From: an uncultured Prevotellaceae bacterium
Lineage (GTDB): Bacteria > Bacteroidota > Bacteroidia > Bacteroidales > Bacteroidaceae
NCBI GenBank assembly: GCA_902780025.1
Contig: CACZDV010000011.1
Span: 1 to 61,783 of the forward strand
Direction of reading: 5' to 3'
Length of the DNA: 61,783 nt
Under the pieces are notes generated by a model. That model did no database searches. It worked only from the letters and a program-made list of their open reading frames with translations, and was not told where the DNA came from. Position 1 is the first letter of the stretch. The number at the start of each line of letters is the position of its first letter. Positions 55,856 to 61,783 of the stretch are shown here, in pieces. Position numbers and translations under genes: made by a program.

Positions 55856-55899
55856 CCTTTGACGGCATAGAGAAACCAGAGACTGACACGGGGTGTCAG
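55818..55899 (+). repeat. C and A repeats at the RAYT 3' end
   Basis: C at 55818-55876 contains the RAYT stop codon at 55853-55855. A (CTGACACgggGTGTCAG) follows at 55883-55899 with the tail GCATAGAGAGACG. With the upstream copies this brackets the transposase gene. Confidence 0.9.
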
Positions 55900-55913
55900 C
55901 ATAGAGAGACGGA

Positions 55914-56348
55914 CTAACGCATGCGCCAGCGGCCGTTATGCTCGACCATAGGCACTACGATTTCCTCTTGGGTGGAGTCACCATAGCAGAGGAGAAGGAA
56001 GACAGAAGTGTAGCCGGCAAGGGTATCGACAGTCACGGGGAGTCCCGAGCCATGATCACCTTCCTTTAACTTCTGACGGCAGAGGGACACTGAGACGATG
56101 CCCTGGTGGACACGCTGCTGCTGAGCCATGAACTGCTTATAGCCCGTGAACAACTGCTCACGGTAGCTGTCGGGCAGCGAATCGGCACCTACCCTACCCT
56201 CGAGGAACTTCTCGTACTCGCCTGCCACCAAATGGCGGTAATAGCCTTCAGCGGCCAAGGCTGCGAGTTCTTCGGAACTGAGGCGGTCGCCACAGGCAGC
56301 CACGAAGAACAGGAGTGCAAGAGGCCCAAGTAGTCGCCGTTTCCTCAT
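55914..56348 (-). CDS. small lipoprotein with a fossil repeat C
   Basis: 144 residues. Lipobox [11 protein letters not shown] (Cys19). Residues about 22-85 are helical ([24 protein letters not shown]). The end ([19 protein letters not shown]) is a beta pattern like DUF4878-type lipoproteins. Residues 86-105 ([20 protein letters not shown]) correspond to the reverse translation of repeat C (VSLCRQRLRVGELGSGFLVT). The stop is 4 nt into the sequence facing the RAYT 3' repeats. Overlaps der by 4 nt, so co-translated with it. Confidence 0.75.
   Translation of the reverse strand: MRKRRLLGPLALLFFVAACGDRLSSEELAALAAEGYYRHLVAGEYEKFLEGRVGADSLPDSYREQLFTGYKQFMAQQQRVHQGIVSVSLCRQKLKEGDHGSGLPVTVDTLAGYTSVFLLLCYGDSTQEEIVVPMVEHNGRWRMR
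56032..56090 (+). repeat. diverged copy of repeat C within the lipoprotein gene
   Basis: Aligned without gaps to the 59-bp C element, about 44 of 59 bases agree by my count. GTCAC, CCCGAGCC and CTGACGGCA-like blocks are kept. It is in frame and on the strand that reads VSLCRQKL. Confidence 0.75.
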
Positions 56349-57658
56349 TTCTGACGTATAAAGACATTGATGGGAGAACCGGTAAGCGTCCAGTTCTCGC
56401 GGATTTTGTTTTCGAGGAAACGCTTATAGGGCTCTTTGATATACTGCGGCAGGTTGGCGTAGAACACGAAAGTGGGAATCTGCGTGTCAGGCACCTGCGA
56501 GACATACTTAATCTTAATGTATTTACCTTTGACCGAAGGCGGCGGCGTGGCCTCGATGAGTGGCAGCATCACCTCGTTGAGCTTCGTGGTACCGATGCGC
56601 ACCTTACGGTTCAGATAAACCTCCTTGGCGGTCTCCAGGACCTTAAAGATACGCTGCTTGGTGAGTGCCGAGGCAAAGATGATGGGGAAGTCGACAAACG
56701 GTGCCATACGTTCGCGGATGGCCGACTCAAAGGTTTTTATGACTTCCTGTGACTTGTCCTCGACGAGGTCCCACTTATTGACGACCACGACGAGCGACTT
56801 GTTGTTCTTCTGGATAAGCTGGAAGATGTTCATGTCCTGCGCCTCAATGCCACGGGTGGCATCAATCATCAGGATGCAGACGTCGCTGTTCTCGATGGCA
56901 CGGATGCTGCGCATGACGGAATAGAACTCAAGATCCTCCGAGACCTTGTTCTTACGACGGATACCTGCCGTATCGACGAGGTAGAAGTCGAAGCCGAACT
57001 TATCGTAGCGGGTGTAGATACTATCACGGGTAGTGCCGGCGATATCGGTGACGATATGACGATCCTCGCCGATGAAGGCGTTGATAAGACTCGACTTACC
57101 GGCGTTGGGACGTCCTACGACGGCAAAACGGGGAATACCGTCCTCCGCGTCGTCCTTCGACTTCTCCGGCAGGAGCTCCAAGACCTTGTCCAGGAGGTCG
57201 CCAGTGCCGCTGCCGGTGGCAGCGCTGATGCAATAAGGGTCGCCCAAGCCCAGCTTGTAGAAGTCGTACTGATAGTACAAGTCCTTGCCGTCGTCGGCCT
57301 TGTTAGCCACGAGCAGCGCAGGCAGCTTCGCACGACGCAGGATCTGAGCCACGTCCATGTCCCAGTCGGTGACACCGTTCTTGATGTCACAGAGGAACAG
57401 GACGAGATCGGCCTCCTCGGTGGCTACAAGTACCTGCTTACGAATCTCCTCCTCAAAGATATCGTCGGAGTTCACAACCCAGCCGCCGGTATCGACGACA
57501 GAGAACTCACGTCCGCACCACTCACACTTGCCGTACTGACGGTCACGGGTAGTGCCAGCCTCGTCGCTGACGATAGCCTGACGGGAGTTGGTCAATCTAT
57601 TGAATAAAGTGGACTTGCCTACGTTCGGGCGTCCTACGATGGCTACTAAGTTTCCCAT
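56345..57658 (-). CDS. der: ribosome-assembly GTPase Der (EngA)
   Basis: 437 residues. Two G domains: [30 protein letters not shown]; and [32 protein letters not shown]-terminal KH-like domain follows. It assists 50S assembly. It starts 5 nt after the era stop and overlaps the next lipoprotein gene by 4 nt. Confidence 0.96.
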   Translation of the reverse strand: MGNLVAIVGRPNVGKSTLFNRLTNSRQAIVSDEAGTTRDRQYGKCEWCGREFSVVDTGGWVVNSDDIFEEEIRKQVLVATEEADLVLFLCDIKNGVTDWDMDVAQILRRAKLPALLVANKADDGKDLYYQYDFYKLGLGDPYCISAATGSGTGDLLDKVLELLPEKSKDDAEDGIPRFAVVGRPNAGKSSLINAFIGEDRHIVTDIAGTTRDSIYTRYDKFGFDFYLVDTAGIRRKNKVSEDLEFYSVMRSIRAIENSDVCILMIDATRGIEAQDMNIFQLIQKNNKSLVVVVNKWDLVEDKSQEVIKTFESAIRERMAPFVDFPIIFASALTKQRIFKVLETAKEVYLNRKVRIGTTKLNEVMLPLIEATPPPSVKGKYIKIKYVSQVPDTQIPTFVFYANLPQYIKEPYKRFLENKIRENWTLTGSPINVFIRQK

Positions 57659-57663
57659 ATATG

Positions 57664-58629
57664 CTATTCCGGATTATATCCAAAGTTATTTAGTTCTTTC
57701 TGTGACGAGCGCCAGTCCTTGTCGACCTTGACGAACACTTCGAGGTAGATATGCTTGTCGAAGAACTTCTCCAGCGACTTACGGGCCTCGGTACTGACTT
57801 TCTTCAGTGCCACGCCCTGATGACCGATGATAATGCCCTTCTGACTGTCACGCTCGACATAGATGACAGCGTTGATATGTATCTGGCGGTCGTCCTCCTT
57901 GAAGCTCTCCACCACCACCTCGACAGAGTAAGGAATCTCCTTGTCGTAGTAGAGCAGTATCTTCTCGCGGATAATCTCCGAGACGAAGAAACGAGCGGGC
58001 TTGTCCGTCAGCTGGTCCTTGTCGAAGAAGGCGGGACTCTCAGGCAGCAGCTCATAGATACGCTTCAGCAGCATGTCCGTGCCAAACTTGTTCTTGGCCG
58101 AGATAGGCAGAATTTCAGCATTGGGCAACAGGCCGTGCCACTTCTCGACGATGTCACCCAGCAGTTGTTGAGGGGTTAGGGGTTGGTGGTTAGTGGTTAG
58201 AGATTTGTCTGCTGCAGAGGTATTCTCTAACCTCTCACCTCTAACCCCTAACCTCTGAAGTTCATCAATCTTATTGATAAGCAGCAGCACCGGGATGGTC
58301 ATCTTCTGCACCTTCTCCAAGAAGTCCATGTTCTTCTCCGGGTTCTCCACCACGTCGGTGACATAGAGCAGTACATCTGCATCCTGAAGAGCCGACTCCG
58401 AGAAGGCGAGCATCGACTCCTGCAGCTTGTAGTTAGGCTTCAGCACACCGGGAGTGTCCGAGAACACAATCTGCATGTCGGGGGTATTGACGATACCCAT
58501 AATACGATGGCGCGTGGTCTGCGCCTTGAAGGTAGCAATCGAAATACGCTCACCAACCAATTGGTTCATGAGCGTACTCTTACCTACGTTGGGATTCCCA
58601 ACTATGTTTACGAATCCTGCTTTATGCAT
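57664..58629 (-). CDS. era: GTPase Era with heptad-repeat insertion
   Basis: 321 residues; relatives are about 295. G1 [15 protein letters not shown]3 DTPGV, G4 NKID and a C-terminal KH domain ([19 protein letters not shown] end) are complete. It binds 16S rRNA 3' end in 30S maturation. Residues about 124-153, directly after NKIDEL, are an insertion coded by inverted heptad arrays (TTAGGGG units): [11 protein letters not shown] and [11 protein letters not shown]. The insertion is close to the nucleotide-binding face but in a variable loop. Confidence 0.95.
   Translation of the reverse strand: MHKAGFVNIVGNPNVGKSTLMNQLVGERISIATFKAQTTRHRIMGIVNTPDMQIVFSDTPGVLKPNYKLQESMLAFSESALQDADVLLYVTDVVENPEKNMDFLEKVQKMTIPVLLLINKIDELQRLGVRGERLENTSAADKSLTTNHQPLTPQQLLGDIVEKWHGLLPNAEILPISAKNKFGTDMLLKRIYELLPESPAFFDKDQLTDKPARFFVSEIIREKILLYYDKEIPYSVEVVVESFKEDDRQIHINAVIYVERDSQKGIIIGHQGVALKKVSTEARKSLEKFFDKHIYLEVFVKVDKDWRSSQKELNNFGYNPE
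58170..58258 (-). repeat. inverted heptad arrays inserted in era
   Basis: 58170-58206 carries TTAGGGG/TTGGTGG units and 58222-58257 their inverse (CTAACCTC, CTAACCCC), around a short centre. The same unit family lies upstream of tig at 37269. Single changes (TGAGAGG for TTAGAGG) avoid a stop in the coding frame. Confidence 0.75.
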
Positions 58630-58649
58630 AGCTAAGCGATAGCATTTTC

Positions 58650-58684
58650 ATCACTCTTCACTTTTCACTTATCACTTATCACTT
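58650..58684 (-). repeat. heptad array ending fabH
   Basis: Minus strand: GGAAGTGATAAGTGATAAG then GTGAAAA units. The fabH codons Gly-Ser-Asp-Lys-stop lie in it. Confidence 0.7.
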
Positions 58685-59679
58685 CCGTTGTAAGCCCACT
58701 TGTAATAGCTTGCACCGTGGACGAAACCGGCACCGAAGGCGGTCAGCAGCATGTTGTCACCCTTTTTAAGCCGGTGCTCGTTCTCCCAGATAGCCAACGG
58801 AATGGTGGCTGCCGACGTGTTACCGAAATGCTCGATATTGACAATCACCTGATCCATAGAGACCTCCAGGCGCTTGGCTACAGCTTCGATGATGCGCATA
58901 TTAGCCTGATGGGGAATCACCCATTGGATGTTGTCCTTGTTCAGTCCGTTACGCTCAGCCACCAATGCGCAATCTTCGCTCATATTCGTCACCGCATAGC
59001 GGAAGACCGTGCGTCCCTCCTGGTAGAGGTAGTGCAACCGGTGGTCGACCGTGAAGTGACTGGGAGGACTGACTGAACCGCCAGCCTTCATGTGGAGGAA
59101 GGGAAGTCCTTTACCGTCACAGCGGAGATAGGAGTCCATCACACCGATGTTCTGCTCCTCTGTAGCTTCCACCAGCACAGCGGCAGCACCATCGCCGAAG
59201 AGGGGACAAGTCTGACGATCCTTATAGTCAACGATGGACGACATCTTATCGGCTCCAATGACAATAATCTTCTTCGCACGACCACTCTGGATCATCATAG
59301 CCGCCTGGTCAAGGGCAAAGAGGAAGCCACAGCAAGCAGCCCAGAAATCGAACGCGTAAGCATTCTTCAATCCAAGCTTACCGACAACGATGCTGGCTGT
59401 CGACGGGAACTTGTAATCAGCGGTAGAAGTGGCGACGATGAGGGCGTCGATGGTATCGGGGTCAGCACCCGTCTTCTGCATGAGCTGCTTGGCAGCCTTT
59501 CGCGCCATATAACTGGTGCCGAGACCTTCCTCAGCCAGTATACGGCGTTCCTTGATGCCCACACGCGTCATAATCCACTCATCGTTGGTGTCTACCATGC
59601 GCGACAACTCCTCATTGGTGAGGACGTAGTCAGGCACGTAGCCGCCAACGCCGGTGATAATCGCGTTGATTCTGCTCAT
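58672..59679 (-). CDS. fabH: beta-ketoacyl-ACP synthase III
   Basis: 335 residues. It starts fatty-acid chains from acetyl-CoA and malonyl-ACP. Catalytic Cys116 in FDFWAACCGF, His in WVIPHQANMR and Asn in EHFGNTSAA form the usual triad. It overlaps the rpmF stop, the classic rpmF-fabH order. The last residues (GSDK) and the stop are coded by a heptad array. Confidence 0.96.
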   Translation of the reverse strand: MSRINAIITGVGGYVPDYVLTNEELSRMVDTNDEWIMTRVGIKERRILAEEGLGTSYMARKAAKQLMQKTGADPDTIDALIVATSTADYKFPSTASIVVGKLGLKNAYAFDFWAACCGFLFALDQAAMMIQSGRAKKIIVIGADKMSSIVDYKDRQTCPLFGDGAAAVLVEATEEQNIGVMDSYLRCDGKGLPFLHMKAGGSVSPPSHFTVDHRLHYLYQEGRTVFRYAVTNMSEDCALVAERNGLNKDNIQWVIPHQANMRIIEAVAKRLEVSMDQVIVNIEHFGNTSAATIPLAIWENEHRLKKGDNMLLTAFGAGFVHGASYYKWAYNGSDK

Positions 59680-59870
59680 TATTCAGCTACTTCGTCCTCT
59701 TTCTTGATAGCAACCTTACCACGGTAGTAACCACAGGTGGGGCATACTGTGTGATACACATAGTAAGCACCGCAGTTGGGGCATACTGCCAATGTAGGAG
59801 CTACTGCCTTGTCGTGAGTACGACGCTTGAGGGTACGAGTCTTCGATTGTCTTCTTTTAGGATGTGCCAT
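59679..59870 (-). CDS. rpmF: 50S ribosomal protein L32
   Basis: 63 residues. MAHPKRRQSKTRTLKRRTHD is the L32 start, followed by a four-Cys zinc ribbon (CPNC and CPTC). It lies between DUF177 and fabH as in many bacteria; its stop overlaps the fabH start. Confidence 0.97.
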   Translation of the reverse strand: MAHPKRRQSKTRTLKRRTHDKAVAPTLAVCPNCGAYYVYHTVCPTCGYYRGKVAIKKEDEVAE

Positions 59871-59871
59871 T

Positions 59872-59930
59872 TTAATTTACAATTTACAAATTTACTATTT
59901 ACTATTTTACTATTCACTTTCCACTTCCTC
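59872..59930 (-). repeat. heptad-like array ending the DUF177 gene
   Basis: Minus strand: GAAGTGGAAAGTGAATAGTA then ATAGTAA units to the rpmF start. The DUF177 C-terminus (EEVESE) and its TAG stop lie in it. Confidence 0.65.
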
Positions 59931-60449
59931 GCTTTTCAGCTTCAGAAGCTTTTCCCATCGGGGGTCTATGGCTTGGCTGGACTCCTCATCACCGCTTCGG
60001 TCGGCTGACAGCTCTTCCAGAGCTTTCGTCATCGCAGGGTTACACTTACCAGGTGCATGCACATGCTGGATGGGTATGGCCAATGCTATAAACTCATAGA
60101 TGTACCATGACGTGTCGAGTATTCCTTCGTTCTCGTCCACCATCACAGTATCATCTTCCTCTGAGTTCGTGCTTCCCAACTTCACCACCAGACGGTTGTC
60201 AGTCTCTATGGGCTGTTCCATCAGGTCGAGACAGCGGTCGCACGTAATGTCTACAGTGCCGACGGTATGGAAGAGGAGTTCGAAGAAGCCGGATGCCTTG
60301 CGTATAGACAGCGACACATGCAATGACCCGCTTTCCACTTCCGTCTCGTCCAGAGCCTCGAAGAAGGCCTTGTCAAGGTCGAATTCCAAGGTCGTATCCT
60401 CGGCTGTCAGTCCTTTCAGGTCTATCTTAAATTGCTCTAAACTACACAT
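59910..60449 (-). CDS. yceD: DUF177 (YceD) family protein
   Basis: 179 residues from the ATG at 60449; a TTG further up overlaps the promoter. DUF177 motifs: a single Cys-x2-Cys in ITCDRCLDLMEQPIETDNRLVVKL and the C-terminal PRWEKLLKL. YceD proteins are linked to 23S rRNA maturation and almost always precede rpmF. It leads the yceD-rpmF-fabH-era-der operon. Confidence 0.9.
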   Translation of the reverse strand: MCSLEQFKIDLKGLTAEDTTLEFDLDKAFFEALDETEVESGSLHVSLSIRKASGFFELLFHTVGTVDITCDRCLDLMEQPIETDNRLVVKLGSTNSEEDDTVMVDENEGILDTSWYIYEFIALAIPIQHVHAPGKCNPAMTKALEELSADRSGDEESSQAIDPRWEKLLKLKSEEVESE

Positions 60450-60467
60450 ATACACACTTTTGGGGTG

Positions 60468-60499
60468 CAAAGGTACGAAGAAATAGGGAAATAGCCAAA
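60468..60499 (-). promoter_or_regulatory. promoter of the yceD-rpmF-fabH-era-der operon
   Basis: Minus-strand TTTG (60496-60499) and TACCTTTG (60468-60475), 20 bp apart, a consensus pair. It lies 19 nt before the ATG. Confidence 0.8.
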
Positions 60500-60515
60500 T
60501 TTTTTATCTATTTTT

Positions 60516-61631
60516 TCACCTTTTCAACTCTATCCGGAAAGTCGTGCCTTTCCCGACTTCCGAAGATTTGACGTAGATGCGGCCTTTATGATATTCCTCG
60601 ACAATGCGCTTAGCCAGCGACAGGCCGAGTCCCCAACCACGCTTCTTGGTAGTGAAGCCCGGTGTGAAGACATTCGCGATGTCCTTCTTACGGATACCCT
60701 TGCCGTTGTCCTGCACCTCGATGGCCACGCGCCCAGGTTCCTCCGTCAGCGTCAAGACAATACGTCCGGAGCCTTCCATCGCATCAACGGCGTTCTTACA
60801 GAGATTCTCGATGACCCATTCGAAGAGCGAGGCATTCATCTTGACCACCACATCGTGATCGGGCAGTTGGCGCACCATCTCCACCTTCTTCGACGTACGG
60901 CGATCCATGTAGTCCACCACATGAGCGAGCACCTCGTTCATCGATGCGTCCACCGGCTCGGGCAGCGAGCCTATCTTCGAGAAACGTTCGGCAATACGTT
61001 CCAGACGCTTCACGTCCTTGTCCATCTCGGGTATCAGTTCGTCCTGCGGGTAGTTCTCCTTCAGGATTTCCACCCACGCCATCAGACTCGAGATAGGCGT
61101 ACCCAGCTGGTGAGCCGTCTCTTTCGACAGTCCCACCCAGACCTTGTTCTGCTCTGCCTTCTTCGACGACAGCAGGGCAAAGATAGCCACCACGACAAAA
61201 ATCATCACGATGCCCAACTGCACGTAGGGCCACTGGGTGAGTCGCTTCAGCATGATTGACTCGTCGTAGCACACCAACTGACTGGCAATGCGGATGGTAT
61301 CGCCAGCCTGTATCATGCGCCGGGCGTAATCCATGATATGCAGCGTATCCTCAATATTACGGTAGTCGTCAATTCCACCCTCGCTGTTCAGCACAATGAC
61401 AGGAATGGTATTGTTCGACTGCATCACGTTCAGCACCAGCGACAAATCCGTTGTCTCGTCGGCCTGATTCAGCGTCTGCAGCGCCTCGGCCCACGTTTCC
61501 ATCTTAGCCCGCTCCTCCCGTTGCAGGTCACGCACCAGATAGTGCGACACCAGCAGCGACACCACAGCTATCACTACCGCCGCGATGACCAGCAAGATCT
61601 TTACCTGTCGGATTCTGTCAGTCCATTGCAT
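60516..61631 (-). CDS. sensor histidine kinase
   Basis: 371 residues. Two membrane segments (about 10-30 and 137-155) flank a periplasmic sensor of about 105 residues. The H-box is unusual: ETAHQLGTPISSL with His174. N-box NLCKNAVDAMEG, G1 DNGKGI, G2 GWGLGLSLAKRI are intact. No HAMP domain and no response regulator gene adjacent, so an orphan within this window. It phosphorylates an unknown partner. Confidence 0.92.
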   Translation of the reverse strand: MQWTDRIRQVKILLVIAAVVIAVVSLLVSHYLVRDLQREERAKMETWAEALQTLNQADETTDLSLVLNVMQSNNTIPVIVLNSEGGIDDYRNIEDTLHIMDYARRMIQAGDTIRIASQLVCYDESIMLKRLTQWPYVQLGIVMIFVVVAIFALLSSKKAEQNKVWVGLSKETAHQLGTPISSLMAWVEILKENYPQDELIPEMDKDVKRLERIAERFSKIGSLPEPVDASMNEVLAHVVDYMDRRTSKKVEMVRQLPDHDVVVKMNASLFEWVIENLCKNAVDAMEGSGRIVLTLTEEPGRVAIEVQDNGKGIRKKDIANVFTPGFTTKKRGWGLGLSLAKRIVEEYHKGRIYVKSSEVGKGTTFRIELKR

Positions 61632-61642
61632 ACCTTATAATA
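61628..61642. repeat. short copy of the dispersed AT-rich motif
   Basis: GCATACCTTATAATA. On the minus strand TATTATAAGGTATGC leads into the histidine kinase ATG, matching AATAAGGTAT in the leaders of rluB and tig. Confidence 0.4.
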
Positions 61643-61691
61643 ACGTCAGCTTCCTTGTTTTATTGTATCCAGGCTGCATTACCAAACGAAA

Positions 61692-61723
61692 GAAGCCCTG
61701 CTTCATTGCTGAAACAGGGCTTC
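61692..61723 (-). terminator. terminator of the rRNA operon
   Basis: GAAGCCCTG (61692-61700) pairs with CAGGGCTTC (61715-61723) and on the minus strand is followed by TTTCGTTTGG. It lies 12 nt beyond the 5S end. Confidence 0.8.
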
Positions 61724-61734
61724 GCTGATGAAAG

Positions 61735-61783
61735 ATGGCGGCCTCCTACTCTCCCGCATTGCATTGCAGTACCATCGGCGCAG
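61735..61783 (-). rRNA. rrf: 5S rRNA, 3' end only
   Basis: The minus strand reads TGCGGGAGAGTAGGAGGCCG then CCAT, the conserved 3' part of 5S rRNA (GGGAGAGTAGG..GCCGCCA). The rest lies beyond the right edge. The rRNA operon therefore reads leftward towards the histidine kinase gene. Confidence 0.85.

Overview
The window looks like the chromosome of a Bacteroidales bacterium, most likely Prevotellaceae (Prevotella or a close relative). The reasons are promoters of the Bacteroidetes type (TTTG about 20 bp before TAnnTTTG), a fimbrillin/DUF5119/DUF3575 surface locus, OmpA, OstA-like and SurA-like envelope genes, an RluB with a Gln/Gly/Arg/Tyr-rich N-terminus, and a tRNA-Val gene without encoded CCA. 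This assignment is inference; no 16S sequence is present.

Layout. 1-6230: right end of an integrated mobile element that continues beyond the left edge (CHC2 primase, helix-turn-helix protein, two unknown proteins, an AlbA_2-type regulator, a tyrosine integrase, and a direct-repeat array that may be its attachment arm). 6306-13006: asd, a cation/proton antiporter, lolD, and small envelope lipoproteins with an OmpA protein. 13101-18143: a 1680-residue coiled-coil lipoprotein. 18432-25306: asnS, an rRNA pseudouridine synthase, purB, tRNA-Val and mutL. 25363-31396: OstA-like protein, two parvulin-type PPIases and guaB. 31563-37150: recQ, clpX, clpP and tig. 37393-39836: lptB and a divergent MlaE/MlaF pair. 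40184-54510: DUF3575 protein, DUF5119 protein, two fimbrillins, an Rpn-type nuclease and a 2247-residue surface protein. 54644-55855: a REP-associated tyrosine transposase (RAYT) with a DprA/LOG-like C-terminal part. 55914-60449: lipoprotein, der, era, fabH, rpmF, DUF177. 60516-61631: histidine kinase. The right edge holds the 3' end of a 5S rRNA.

The most interesting structure is a dispersed hairpin-repeat system running through otherwise ordinary genes. I count 17 copies of a 17-bp hairpin (CTGNCAC-3 nt-GTGNCAG, followed by GCATAG). They surround and invade the RAYT gene. They also sit in frame inside an antiporter gene, asnS, purB, mutL and the DUF3575 gene, nearly always read in the same frame as Y-A-[GDA]-T-[SP]-[CS]-Q. 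The stems vary by paired base changes, which suggests selection on nucleic-acid structure. A second GC hairpin (here called B) accompanies it and encodes P-A-A-S-P-A. A third, 59-bp compound repeat (C) shares the 3' tail, forms the C-terminus of the RAYT, and has a diverged copy inside a lipoprotein gene. Copies near mutL, mlaF and asnS form short tandem duplications of 38, 40, 76 and 87 bp. This resembles a RAYT/REP system combined with in-frame insertion of the Rickettsia palindromic element kind.

A separate class of heptad arrays (AGTGAAA units) lies at many gene ends. On one strand the array stops all three frames within 21 nt; on the other it is open in all three. It supplies the stop codons of clpP, fabH, DUF177 and a fimbrillin, and it appears to supply part of the signal peptide of the OstA-like protein. 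Another heptad family (TAACCCC units) is inserted in frame in era.
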